A stretch of 64,000 nucleotides of DNA from Kingdonia uniflora (Eukaryota; Streptophyta; Magnoliopsida; Ranunculales; Circaeasteraceae), in NCBI GenBank assembly GCA_014058105.1, contig JACGCM010000786.1, positions 682,001 through 746,000 of the forward strand, read 5' to 3'. Every line of letters begins with the position of its first letter. The first letter of the stretch is position 1. Below are positions 32,715 to 45,320 of this stretch, in pieces. The notes beneath the pieces are model-generated. The model had not been told where the DNA came from, ran no database searches, and saw nothing but the letters and a program-made list of their open reading frames with translations. A program made the translations under genes and the position numbers.

Positions 32715-33215
32715 GAGAAGAGGTAAGAAGAGGTGAGAAGAACATAGAAGATTAATGTTAGAAATTTTCAGGTTAGAAGATTGAAAAAAACTTGCGTGCG
32801 TTTGGCTGAATGTTAGAAGTTCTACTTAAAATCCTGACTTCTAACTTTAACATCTCACTAGTCTGTTTAGCTGAACTATCTAATTTGACCTCAAATTAGA
32901 AGTTTCTCCACAAAAATACATATAAACTAGGGCTGCACACGGTCCGGTTTTGACCCTAAATCGCGAACCGAACCGGATACCTCGATTTTGATAACAGTGA
33001 ATCGAAACTGAACCGACTTCAAGAAAAATTGAACTAAAACCGAACCGGCCGGTCTGGTTTCAGTTCGGCTTTGTATTCGATTTTTGAATAAAATTAGAAG
33101 AATCAAATCACCAAACATTTGGGGGCCCATACCTCTTGTTCTTTAGGGGACACAACACGTACACCTCCCTTAAAAATTAACTATGGTTAACAAACCCTAG
33201 TTGTACAAGTTTGGG

Positions 33216-33764
33216 TAGGGCTGGCAGTTTGGACTAAAGCCCATGGCCCGTCCAAGCCCAAAAAAAACCCAGCCCAAACCGGCCCGAACCGGCCCAACTA
33301 ATTGTATGGGCAGGCTATGGGCTACCTTCTTTAGGCAGCGGCCGGCCCAAGCCCAGCCCGAAAGTGACCCGTTCAAAGCCCGGCCCGAAGTTAGCCCGAG
33401 CCAACCCAGCCCGAGCTGGCTCAAATATTTTAAATAGCCGTTAGTCTATGGAGAAATGGGGTTTAGAATGCTTGAACCCCCTATTTCGAGGTTTTCTTTA
33501 AATACATATAATAAATCTTTAGTTTTTGTCCTATAAGATATATAATATATTCTATTTAAAGATGAATTTCATTAGTACATCGGCCTGAAACGCCGATTTT
33601 AAAGCCCATCCCGGAATGGCCCGCTCAAACCCGGCCCGTACCAGCCCGATTATACCATGGATTGAAGTACGTTGACGCTGGGTCGGCCCGTCCCAGCCCA
33701 GCCCGACCCGAATATTTGTTTGGCCCAGAAAAACCCGACCCGACCGCCCAAACTGCCATCCCTA
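33216..33764. mobile_element. hAT MITE, 8-bp TSD
   Basis: Ends TAGGGCTGGCAGTTTGG and, inverted, TAGGGATGGCAGTTTGG differ at one base. Flanks AGTTTGGG (33208-33215) and AGTTTAGG (33765-33772) match at 7 of 8. The interior is full of GGCCCGAACCGGCCC-like blocks. 549 bp, no coding capacity. Confidence 0.92.
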
Positions 33765-33772
33765 AGTTTAGG

Positions 33773-33997
33773 AAGGAAAGAGGTTTTAGATTTTAGTGTG
33801 ATTGATTTGTTGCCGTTGGATGATGGAGATAGAGATGTAGGTGGGACCTACATTGAGGAAGACTTTTGGCTTTCATATAAATTATCAGAGTATTTTCTTG
33901 TTGCACTCCTTAGGAAAGACGCCAACCATGTGTTTTCACCGTTAGAATATGAGGATATGAGAGTGAAGTATAAGGTAGAGGTTAGCGTGGTCCTGCC
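33773..33997 (+). pseudogene. unidentified coding-like fragment inside the hAT element
   Basis: An open frame reads FSVIDLLPLDDGDRDVGGTY, then EEDFWLSYKLSEYFLVALL, then SPLEYEDMRVKYKVEV, with protein-like composition. It is cut at the right by the solo LTR. The family is unknown to me. It may be a host gene piece captured by the hAT element, or part of the element's own decayed coding region. Confidence 0.35.
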
Positions 33998-34354
33998 TGT
34001 AGTGACCCGGATTATTTATTATTATTATTTTAGTTATTGTTATCATTTTATCATAGATCCATTACTATACATCATGCATCTTCACTTTCTATATCTGCAT
34101 TTCTTTCCTCTATCCAGGTTTTGTGTTTTTCTTTTTTTCTGTGTTTCGGTGGTTGTTTGCTCGGTGGAGGTTGTGTTTTGTTTTGGGGACCCGTGGTTGG
34201 GTTGGTGGAGGTGTGATGTTGTTGGTGTTTGTGGTGTGGTGTGATCCGGGGGGGATCAGTGTTGCTATTAGTGGGTTTCTCCAGTTTCCTTTAGAAAGGA
34301 ATCCTTTTGGTGTTCTGGGGCCTACCTGTCCCATTCTATTCCAACAAACCTTTC

Positions 34355-34680
34355 TCTGTTCGAATATGTTTCTAACTGATTGGTTTTGTTCGAACAAACT
34401 TGACTATGTTCGAATACATTCCTACCTGATTCATTTTATTCGAACAGGCCTCTTTCTGTTCGAATATGTGCCTACCTGTTTTGTTTTGTTCGAATAGAAA
34501 TATCTTATGTTCGAATAGATTCTTCCTTGTTCGAACAACATTTTCTTCTGTTCGAATATATGTCTGTTCAGTTGATTTCCTTCTATTTTGATCTGTTCGA
34601 ACAAGCCCTTTTCTGTTCGAATAGACTTTTATCTATTTTGTTTTGTTCGAATATAAATGTATTATATTCGAACAAAGGCG
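34355..34680 (+). repeat. TTCGAA array, about 13 copies
   Basis: The palindrome TTCGAA occurs about thirteen times in 325 bp, mostly as GTTCGAATA alternating with GTTCGAACA, at spacings of about 20 and 30 that add to about 50. It lies inside the solo LTR upstream of its promoter-like region. Confidence 0.9.
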
Positions 34681-36029
34681 TGTTTAGAGGACCAGGTTGG
34701 GTCTTTTCACGCGATTCTTAGCCGTTGGATTACCTCGAGATGTGTGTTGGATTTCTAGGGTTTTATTACTCATTTCTTTCCCATTATCTCTCTCACTCAT
34801 CACTCTTTCACTCTCTCTCCAAATTAAATCCTCTCTTCCAATTCTCGCCGATTCGTCGCGATTTCAGCCACGCTTCTTTCGGTGAGTATTCCCTTATTTC
34901 CTCTCATTTATTGTGATTGGATTATGTTGGTGGAACCTTTGCGATTGGGGTTATTGTTGAGATTGCGGGGTTGTGATTTCTTGCAGGTATTGGGTTGTTG
35001 GTGCTGGCGTGGTTGTTATTCTGTGGCTTGTTGGAATTGCGGTTTATCCTTTATCAGGCGAGTTGTCCCTTCATTGATAAATTACTTTACTAGTTTAACT
35101 TGTGTTAGTTAGATTTATGCATTTGGCATTGAGGCGTTTGTGAATTGATTTTAGACTATTGTTCCCTCTATTATAGTTATTGTTTCAGTATTTGGTTTTT
35201 CCTATTGTTAGGCATGCAGTGTGTGGCTCTCCTTGACTTCTAGGGAGTTATGCATTTGGTGGTATTCTCGGGGTTTGCCTTAACTGTTGTGTTCCAGTCT
35301 TGTAGAGACTGAAGTTGTTTGGATGTTGTGACTGGTTAATTATTCACTGTTTGCACCTGTGTTAGGATTATTTGCCATCCTCTGAGGCAGGTGGTTATCT
35401 TAGGTATGTGTTGGCCATGTGGGGTTGTTGTGTTAGGATTGTTTACCATTCTCTGAGGCAAGGTGGGTATCCTATGTATGTGTTGGCCGGGTTGGCGGCT
35501 GTGGTGTTATGATCCTTGGGATCTATTTTCTTCAGTGGGTTTTGTTTTCTTTTAACTTAGCGAGGTCAGGATACATAACAAAGCTCCACTCGTCTGACCC
35601 TCGATAAGATTTGGGATTCCTACATCGGGTTAAAATAAGTAGGTGAGTTTGGGACAGGTACTATCATACCTATTACTCATCCGGGAGTATGGGATGGTAT
35701 GAGACAGTTTTCCTTTGGTACCCATCTTATTCTTCTATGAGGTTGAAATCCCTTAGAATGTGAAATAAAGTTTGAACGTTGGCTCTGTGGGTTAAAAAGC
35801 CTGGAACACATTGATCAAGTGATAAATCCCAAGCGTGGTCGAGCTTGCTACTAATCGTACCCATTGTATCCAACTAAGATCTTTTTAAAGTTATTATGCA
35901 TTAGCGGCTGATCAGCCCAATATATTGATTTATAGAGTCTAGTTCTTGGTTTCATAACATCATAAAACATCCACATTAGGACAATTCTAGAATCATGCCA
36001 TCACCATATCATATCAGGTCATCACGTCA

Positions 36030-36067
36030 TCGCATTATATCATATCATATCATATCATATCATATCA
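36030..36067 (+). repeat. (ATATC)n microsatellite in the solo LTR
   Basis: About seven tandem copies of ATATC/TATCA. Confidence 0.9.
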
Positions 36068-36677
36068 CAGTACGTCATTATTCCTATTCCTATTCCTTTT
36101 CCTTATTCTGTATTTATATTACCATGCTTTTAGTTATTCTCTTATCTCATTCACCTCTCCTCTTTCTATATATGCACATGTTAAATTAGTATGTTATTTA
36201 GCCCTGTTGGGCATTAGTGAGCCGTGGTTTTGCTCACTCTCGCAATTTTTCCCGTTTTTAGAGGCGAAGTAGTTGTTATTTTGGCTGAGAGCTTCAGCTG
36301 TTGGTTCCAGTTTGCCGCTGCAGTTTTTATTTATGGTTTTAGTATTTCTCTTGCGTTCTCAGCTTTTGACACTATATGTTATCAGATTTGTATATTTTTC
36401 AGTTTGATGTTTATATATCTCTTGCTTTCGCTTTATTCTTTTACTCTGTTGATATTGCTATAGTGAATGACTGAGCCTAAATTTGTCTATGGCTCGGTCG
36501 TTTGTGGGGGCGAATCGGTTAGATTCCCCGACCTGCATGTCTTTGAATTTCGCTAATTGGCCTAGCTACCGGTTATTGGATTTTGGGGCGTGACATTGCC
36601 TTTTTCCTTTTGTCTTCAACACATCAAGGACAAACATCATTGCCTCCAACACATAATACAAAGTCTCAAATCAAAAC

Positions 36678-37338
36678 TTTAAAGGCTTATATCTAATCCT
36701 CGTACTGAGTCCGATATTCGAGCTCACATAGTTTGAATAAGCACACTGATAACCAACCAAGGATTGAGGGCAAGCAGATTACAATACAGACTTCCTCATC
36801 TACAGTTCGGAGATATTGAAGCAACTAGTAACATCGCACTGCAGAAGATACTCAGATATCCATTAACAGTTTGTATTTATTCGAACATCGTTAGAGATCG
36901 TATCTTCACCAACATTCTGAAGTTACAGCTAAGGTCATCAAGAGATCCGTTACAAGATTAACAATTATTAGATAGCAAGACGTTACAAAAGGCCTCATAA
37001 AAGACCTATCAAACTCAAATATTGTAACGTTCCTCATTAAAGCAAATAATGGTCATGTTATAAGACCTATAAATATGACTAGAGAGCTACATATTAAAGA
37101 GGCTGCTCTGAGACCTACTAACAAACCTTTTCTACATCTTTCTCTCTATGTAATAGCTAACAGTCATCAACAAACATCTCTCTCTTTCTAAAATCCTCGG
37201 GAGAGGTCGTGGTTTTTAACCCATTCAAGGGTTTTCTACGTTAAATCTCGTATTAGTTACTTTCAATTCTTAGCTAACATTCTATATTTCAAGGGTGTAA
37301 GGCACTATCTTCGTCCAATACAAAAATAGGTCGTTACA
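36678..37338 (+). repeat. 5' LTR of the Tat element
   Basis: 661 bp. It pairs with 50610-51269 along its whole length with several percent divergence by eye, more at the start (TTTAAAGG against TGTAAGGG). The leader side has CT-rich blocks and ends GTTACA. Confidence 0.95.
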
Positions 37339-37358
37339 TTTGGCGCCGTCTGTGGGAA
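37339..37358 (+). other. primer-binding site of the Tat element
   Basis: TTTGGCGCCGTCTGTGGGAA directly after the LTR is the common Tat-type primer-binding sequence. Confidence 0.85.
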
Positions 37359-37884
37359 CTGAAGCATACACTCAGCGTTCTCCGATCCAGTTTTCATATT
37401 CATTTTTTGAAGGATAGCAAATCCAGAAATACCCAACGTCCTACCTGACGCTGCTGAGGGAGTGACGGATCTGCGAATTACTATACAAGCTGAAACCGAA
37501 CGACGAATAGAACTAGAAAAATAGCTCGCCAGCATGTAGAGCACGATCAGAGTACTTTAAGATCATTTTACAGCAAATCCGAAACCACAAAACGCTATGC
37601 CTGCAATCTCAAGAGTATCAGTCCATGATCGCTTGGTAAATCGAGGTAAAAATATAGCACTTCCTCAAATTCTGTCAGAACCAATTCTACCTCAGGGTCA
37701 CGTAAATCCACAATTACCCGCTGGAGCGATAATTGATCTGCAATAACAATAGGAACAAAACAAAGAAAAACCTCAAATTTCAGTCTATGACTGCATGGGT
37801 AAAGCAACAGGAGAGCATAATCTACCAGGAGGACAAGCAAAAAGATGAGCTATCATATCTCGACAACATCTCACTCCAGAGCAG

Positions 37885-38811
37885 GTGGACAAATGCATCA
37901 AGGAGTTGTTAGACGCTCAAATGCTCACTAGAAGAAACAGCTATACTAAATTTCAAAAGAATTCACTCTCACAGGAATTGCTGGACAAGAAAGTACCCAC
38001 CGGTTTTCACACTCCGAAGATTAAGAAATACAAAGGGGGGGATCCTGTGGAGCACGTCCAAGAATTTCAGGATTCTTTGGGACTGCATTCGACGTCCAAC
38101 CACATCCTCTGTCGTATCTTCCCGACCAGTTTAAAAGGTGAACCTCTACGATGGTTTCACACACTCAATGAAGGATCTATCTTCACTTTTGAGTAACTTC
38201 CCGAACTGTTTGCCAAGAACTATTCGCACAATAAAGACAAGGAGGAGAGTCTTTACTCTTTGTTTTGCCTCAAGCAGGCACTAGGAGAAAAGTTGGAGAC
38301 ATTCACCAGGAAATTTTTCGGGTTAACTCAAAAAATTGACAACCTCGATAAGAAAATAACAATCTCCGCTTTCACCAATGCTCTACTCGTGGATGGACGG
38401 ATCAAGGAGCACCTGATCCTCAACAAGCCGTTGACGTTAAAGGATATGATTGAGAAGGTCAACAATTTTATCGACCTCGAACGACTGATAGCTGAGAAAC
38501 CTCAGCACATCACTCTATCCACCAAAGATCATACCGAAGAGCGTGCTCAGAACAACAATAAAGAATATGGGGGTGATAAGAAACGCTTCAAGTCCTATGA
38601 TGATCGAGCACACCAAGGACGGAAGAAATCAATTCCATGCATACCACTGTTAATAACTACTCTTGCGAACTTATACCCGCTGCTACAAAAAGATAAATTC
38701 TTTAAAAATGCCAATACTATTCTACCCATACAAAGAAAGCCGTACTGTATCTACCACAAGATTCATCATCATGACACGGAGCAGTATTTCACACTGAAAT
38801 TTCTTCTCTAG
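37885..38811 (+). pseudogene. gag of the Tat element (broken)
   Basis: Two open pieces (37885-38196 and 38260-38811) hold a retrotransposon gag domain: KKYKGGDPVEHVQEFQDSL, then LKGEPLRWFHTL, and after the break LKQALGEKLETFTRKF and a decayed tail. A TAA at 38194-38196 and a frame change separate them. A zinc knuckle is not clear. The 5' leader 37359-37884 has no ORF. Confidence 0.8.
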
Positions 38812-39129
38812 AGAATATTTGCACATGGTCGAATGCTTGAGTATATTGTTGACATCAAAAGTTACAAAGTTAGCAGCTACAAGACTGAAATCACCATCGT
38901 CCAAATTGATGAAACAAATGAAGAAAAATACTTGTACTTCATCGAGACTCAGACGGTTAACAACTCCAACAGATCCAAACAAAGGCGCGTTAGACAATGC
39001 CATGATCTGACGATGGTAGACAAAGAAGCTCGTTTGTTGCCAGAATCCAGCAATCGATGAGCTGAGATTTCCTTCGAAGACTGTGATGTTTGTCACGTCA
39101 ACTTTCTGTACCACGATGCTCTCGTCATC

Positions 39130-42100
39130 ATGTTAAAGATGAAGAACATAGTTCTACATACGATGATGGTAGATACCGGCAGCAGCATCGAACTATTACT
39201 CCATAGCACAATCGACCAAATGGGCTTAACAAACAAGGTTGAACCTAATGACATCAACGTCTCTGGATTCAACGGCTCTAAGGTAAAAATCGTGGGAAAT
39301 ATCACACTTCCCATCACAGCCGGGACAGTCACACTTGACGTAGTTTTTTACATCATCAATACCAAATCCCGTTATCTGGGCATCATGGGACGACCATGGT
39401 TGCATAAGATGAAAGCTATTCCCTCCACATATCATCAGGCATTACGATTCGACTGGAAAGGAGGGATCTACAAAATCAAAGGCAGCCAGAAATTGGCTCG
39501 AGCTTGCGATAATACTCTTTCCATTGAAGCTGAATGAGTTACAATAACTTTAGCATAACAATTACAACAGTTAATTCCATCAGAACCTCAGTTGCCAATA
39601 GAGTACATTGAGATCAGTGGCACACAAAGAGGAACTCACATTGGAACTCTCTTGAACACGGAGGAACGCTCAAATCTCATACAATTCCTCACAGATAGCA
39701 GTGACGTCTTTGCATGGACGTTTTACGTAATGCTAGTGATCGATCCAGCTATGGCATGCCACAGGCTAAAGTTGAAAGATAATGCAGAACCGGTTAAACA
39801 AAAGCAACGAACTCTAAGACCAAAACTGCAAGACCAAGAGAATTAAGAGATCGACAAATTGATTGAGGTCGGTTTTATTCGCAAAGCTATTTATCCGGAC
39901 TGGATCTCGAACATTGTCGCAGTCCCAAAGAAAAATGGCAAGATCAGAGTCTGTGTTAATTTCACAAATCTCAATCGATACACTCCGAAAGATAGCTTTC
40001 CGCTTCCAATCATCAACCATATGCTCGATTCTACAGCAGGGCACGAACTTCTCTCTATGATGGACGCTACATCAGGATACAATAAGATACCACTTTTTCT
40101 CAAAGATCAAGATAAGACTGTGTCCATCACTGAACAAAGTCTATATTGCTATAAAGTCATGCCTTTTGGCCTTAAAAATGCCAGCGCTACCTATCAGGGG
40201 TTGATGGCACAAATGTTCAAAGATCCTCTCGATAAAACAATGGAGGTCTACATTGACGATATGCTCTACAAAAGTCTCAAGAAAGAGGACCATCTTACAG
40301 ATTTACGAACAACTTTCGAGATTTTGTGATCCTACAAGATGCGTTTAAATCCTGATAAATGCCAGTTCGGAGTACAATCCAGAAATTTTTTGGGCCATCT
40401 AATTAGCAAAAGAGGCATTGAAGCTGATTCATCACGCATACGAGCTCTCCTGGCTATGCCTTTACCAAAGACAAAGAAGGTCGTTCAGAAGTTATCCGAG
40501 AATATTGCAACACTCAACAGATTTGTATCCAAATCATCAGACAGATGTCGACCTCTATTCGATCTGTTAAAACAGGGTACATCACGAGGAAAATCAAATA
40601 AAGATCCAGAGATCGAATGGACAGACAAATGTGAAGCGGCTTTCCTCGAACTCAAAAAGTCATTTGGGCAAACCACCAGTTATGAGCACGCCAGCAGATG
40701 GAGAAGAACTCACAATATACCTTGCTGTCACAGATACATCTCTCAGCTCTGTTCTTCTCTGACTCATCGAAAAGACTGAAAAATTAGTCTATTTTATCAG
40801 CAAGACTCTGACTTTGGCCGAAACGAGATACACTAAGATCGAGAAGTTTCTTCTGGCTCTTGTATATACATCACAAAAATTGAAGCAGTATTTCCAAGCT
40901 CATATTATTCGTGTCTTGACGAGCTATCCACTCCGCGAAATCTTATCCAAGCGTAAAAAATCTTGGCGTATTCAGCAATGGTTAATAACACTTGGGGAAC
41001 ACGATATACATTTCGGACCACGTCACTCCAAAAAAGGTCAAGCTATAGTAGATTTTCTAGCAGACTTTCCAGTAGACAATCCTGATTGGGAAGAAGATTT
41101 TATTGGTAAAAAAGATGAACCGCTCACAGACCAGTCCGAAGATAAGTCAGATTGGGTAACAAAGAAAGGTTGGCGACTTTTAACTGACGTCTCCGTCGGA
41201 TCGGCCGGATCAGGAATTGGAATTGTTCTTATTACTCCTTCCAATGATCGACTCGAAAAATCCATTCTCCTTAATTTTGAAGCAACCAATAATGAAGCAG
41301 AATATGAGACATTAATTCATGGCTTGGACATGGCACTCACACTGGGTGTAGCAGAGCTCTTTGTCTACACAGATTTATTACTAATCGTTAACCATTGCAC
41401 AGGCGTTTATCAAGCCAATGGGAGAATGGTCGACTATGCTGCTGCAGTGGTTGAACGAATGAACAAATTTTAGACAATTTCTATGAAGCATTTTCCAAGG
41501 GGAGAAAATAGACATTCTGATGCTCTCGCTTACCTTGCTGGTATCCTTGGATCAGAAGCTCATTACTTAAAAATCGACGTCATTTCTAACCCCATCATTA
41601 ATGCCATCGTGTCCAACACCATTAATACTGGGGGCAGCGAGGAGATCGAAGATGATTGGAGATAACCTTTCATTACATACACCGGACCTCAAAATGAATT
41701 CAACGGTCCACTTCCAGAGGATCTTACAGAATGACAGAGATTAATTAACAATGCTCAAAGATACATTGTTTAGGACAACCTCCTATACACAATTTTGGTC
41801 ACTGGTCCATACCTTTTTTGTCTATCTGACAAAGAAGCACAACAATTCTTGCACGATCTACACGAAAGCACGTGAGGATCCCATGCAGCAGGACGATCTC
41901 TTGCAAACAGAGCTTTAACTCAAGGAATTTTTTGGCCTAAGATGAAAGCACATGCAATCGAATATGCTCGTAAGTGTGACGCTTGTCAACGATATAGACC
42001 TAAAATACGAGCTCCAGCACTCGAACTAAACTCAAGCCAAGTCACTTGGCCATTCAGACGATGGGTTCTCAATCTCGTAGGAGAGTTTCCTACAATACCA

Positions 42101-42900
42101 GGAAAAGAGAAACATTTGTTGGTCGCTGCAAATTTCTTTACTAAATGGGTAGAAGCAGTCCCGCTGTACCGAACACGAGAAGAAGAAGTCATCAGATTTA
42201 TCAGAGAGAATAATATTATTCGGTTCGGCAGACCATATCTTATCAGAATTGATAATGGACCACAGTTCGTTGGCTCCAAAATCGTGGCATTCCTCAATGA
42301 GCACAACATCATTCATTCCCCATCCAATCTTTATTATCCTCAAGAAAATGGACAAGCTGAGATTACTAATCAAACTATTGTGGATGGCATCAAGAAGCGT
42401 TTAGACGACAAAAAGGGGAACTGGGTGAACGAGTTATCACATGAACTTTGAGCCTATCGAACAACTCCCAGAACAGCAACAGGCTGTACTCCATTCTTAC
42501 TGGCCTACAGGACTGAAGCCATCATTCCCACTCAATATCATAATCCAGTACATGATCACGAAATGACAGATGAAGAAAGCGAATTTCAGATCGCATGCAA
42601 TCTAAATTTGATCAAAGAAACACGTGACATAGCCATTGTTAATCTGGGAAGATATCATCTTGCTTTGTCCCGATCCTATAACAAGCGCGTTCGACACCGA
42701 TAATTCAAAGTTAAAGACCTCGTTCTCAGAGAAATTCTATAATATCGCAAAACACCTAATGCTGGAAAGTTAGCAGATAATTGGGAATGTCCTTTTATCA
42801 TAACTGGCACAAGTGATTTAGGATCCTACGATCTTAGTACACATGAAGGCGTACTTATACTTAATCCATGAAATACCTACGGATTGAAGCTGTATTGAAG
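39130..42900 (+). pseudogene. pol of the Tat element: protease, RT, two RNase H domains, integrase (broken)
   Basis: Protease at about 39160-39540 has VDTGSSIELLL. RT runs in one frame from 39592 to 40779 with in-frame stops at 39844-39846 and 40327-40329; it has AVPKKNGKIRVCVNF, PFGLKNASATYQ and catalytic YIDDM. A frameshift near 40750 leads to RNase H (AETRYTKIEKFLLALVY) and a second, Tat-specific RNase H-like domain (GSGIGIVLITP, NNEAEYE, VYTD). Integrase from about 41840 has a zinc finger ending CDACQ and core motifs ANFFTKWVEA, RIDNGPQF and QENGQAE. The first core aspartate (normally VDYFTKW) reads Asn. Its C-terminus (about 42450-42900) is in another frame with stops. Confidence 0.88.
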
Positions 42901-42989
42901 ATAAACATGTTGTAACATAAGATATTATTCAATAAAACACTTTTTTATCATCATCTCGCAAGTCTATTCAATTCAGGCACTCTACCTAT

Positions 42990-43880
42990 CATCTTATGGT
43001 TCACTCAATTTGACCTATACAAAATAATTACAACAATTACTACAACATTCTACATATCTCATTACGATCGCTTATTGATACGCTCAATTCGACCTTTAAC
43101 TGAGACCTTCAACATAGCTCTTCAAGTATACACGCTCTCCCGAGGGTCGCATATTGAGTCAATCAATTCGACATGGCCGAGACACGCTATGCAGCTATTT
43201 AACATTCAATATATCTCAATTCGGTCGCTTATTGATATGCTCAATTTGACCTTTAACTAAGACCTACAACATAGCTCTTCAAGTACACACGCTCTCCCGA
43301 GGGTCGCTTATTGAGTCAATTAATTCGACCTGACCGAGATACACTATACAGCTATTCAACATTTAATATATATCTCATTACGGCCGTTTATTGATACGCT
43401 CAATTTGATCTTTAATTGAGACCTACAACATAGCTCTTTAAGTATACACGCTCTCCCGAGGGTCGATTATTAAGTCAATCAATTCGACCTGGCCGAGACA
43501 CGCTATACAACTATTTAACATTCAATATATCTTATTACGGTCGCTTATTGATACGCTCAATTCGACCTATAACTGAGACCTACAACATAGCTCTTCAAGT
43601 ATACACGCTCTCCCGAGGGTCACTTATTGAGTCAATCAATTCGACCTAGCTGAGACATGCTATACAGCTATTCAACATTTAATATTTCTCATTGCGGTCG
43701 CTGATTGATTCGTTCAATTCGACCTTTAATTGAGACATACATTACTATTTCAATAAACAAACATCTCTTTACGGTTGATTATTGACTTGTTCAATTCGAC
43801 CTATACACAAGATAATACAACATCACTGCAATCATATATCTCAATATATCTCTACATGATCATTTATTGGTTCACCCAAT
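42990..43880 (+). repeat. tandem array in the Tat element, period about 158 bp
   Basis: GCTCTCCCGAGGGTCG recurs at 43134, 43291, 43450 and 43607, giving periods of 157-159. Each unit includes TCAATTCGACC, GAGACCTACAACATAGCTCT and TTATTGAGTCAATCAATTCG. Shorter degenerate units flank the four clear ones. The array lies just after pol. Confidence 0.93.
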
Positions 43881-45128
43881 TCGACCATACATAGAGATAG
43901 CAAAAAAAAACTTTTTTCTAATCCATATTTGACATTTTTTCTACAGCAAAGACATATTTATACTCTGTCTGATTACAATATAATCAATTTAACTATCTTC
44001 ACGCTTCGGGCGTACAACATTCAAATTTCCCCCAAGCTTAGACGAATGTAAGGAAGGGAAAGATATAGTAGCAACAACTACAGTCGGAGGCGCATTCAGC
44101 AGTTCCATAACTCTCGGCATCATATTATCAATATAATATAACCGCACTAGATGCATATCATACTCCATACTGTGCTCAGTTGATATAGCCAAGATCGAAT
44201 TACGCTCTTGCCACAATTTCTTTAAATCAGCATGCAACATAGCCATAGTGCGCAATGTAGCATTATCTGCAGTTAACAACATAACTTCACCAAGCTTGGT
44301 CTTCACTTTGTTTAGCTCATCATCAAGATCCTTGCATCGATCTACCATATACTCTTTCTCTTTCAGTAACGAATCCCTATACTGCTTCGTTACCTGCACA
44401 CTAGGATCCATCTCCTGCTTCATACGTCGTAACTTCTCATACAACTCCTGACAATACTCGCCATCGTTATCTACTGCATCCACCAACTTTTGCAACTCCT
44501 TATACTTCAGATCGAGCTCCTCATAAACCATATTACCTTGCATACACTCTATTTCCAAGGTTTGCTTTTCCCGCTCTAGATCGGCGATTCGTGTGTTACA
44601 CTTATTGATGGTTACGTTCAGCTCTTGATCTATCTTTGTACATGCTTCTTCGTGAGTTCTGGCACGGTCACTTTTTCTTTGACAAGAATCTTGAGCCTCA
44701 CGCAAATCATAGCTCAACTTTTTTAGGCGATCTCGCATATTACAGAGTTCAACATCTTGCTTCTTTAACAAATTGACATTATCTGTTGCTGCCGATTTAT
44801 GATACAATAGATCAGTCTTCTGTTTTTCAATCGTACTTGACAGATCCAACACTTGTTGGTTCGCAGTCATGGTTTCCAATCTTTTCTTCCTTAAAGAATC
44901 TTTCCACAGTTCGGCTTCGTTATTAGTAGCCTGTATCTTTGCATCCTTACATGGCAACTCTACAGTCACAACATTTAGCCGACTCTGCAGTTCCAACATA
45001 TCCACCACCAGCTTCGAGTTCAAACAGGTCATATTTTTAACCGCCAACGAACATTGTTGCAATTCTGTAGTCAGTTCATTATTTGATACGGATAAAGCAG
45101 GCAGTTCGTTATGTTTATTAACTTCAGC

Positions 45129-45320
45129 CTAGAAGAACATATTACAAATGGCATACATCTATCAACAGATATTCATGGAAGCAAGACATATCATTCAAGC
45201 ATCATTTATTAAGACATGATGTTATTTCTACAACTACATACACAAATCAACTACATTATGCAAATCACAATTATATGCCACAGTTTAGTTGGCTTATGGT
45301 GAAACCCTACTACTACTCAC
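45129..45320 (-). other. intron of the antisense gene, 192 bp, phase 0
   Basis: The donor GTAGAT|GTGAGT and acceptor TTCTTCTAG|GCTGAAG join the codon series ending LQVD to one opening AEVNKHNEL without changing frame. Both sites match plant consensus, including the pyrimidine-rich 3' end. Confidence 0.65.

Larger units (their letters stand above)
33998..36595 (+). mobile_element. solo LTR of a Ty3/gypsy chromovirus (Tekay/Del-like), 2.6 kb
   Basis: It begins TGTAGTGACCCGG and ends TTTTGGGGCGTGACA, the end pattern of plant Tekay/Del LTRs, and holds the GGGCATTAGTGAGCCGTGG region typical of them near the 3' side. Flanks CTGCC (33993-33997) and TTGCC (36596-36600) match at 4 of 5. No internal domain or partner LTR exists, so it is the product of LTR-LTR recombination. 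Several ORFs inside are chance. A promoter-like, CT-rich leader with a CG|GTGAGT donor lies near 34770-34885. Confidence 0.8.

Noticed and set aside
34110..34750. Several ORFs rich in Phe, Cys and Ser within 34123-34721
   Set aside because: They fall in the solo LTR and mostly translate the TTCGAA array; no domain.
43000..43880. Possible CRISPR-like array
   Set aside because: The repeats are contiguous 158-bp units without unique spacers, inside a plant retrotransposon.
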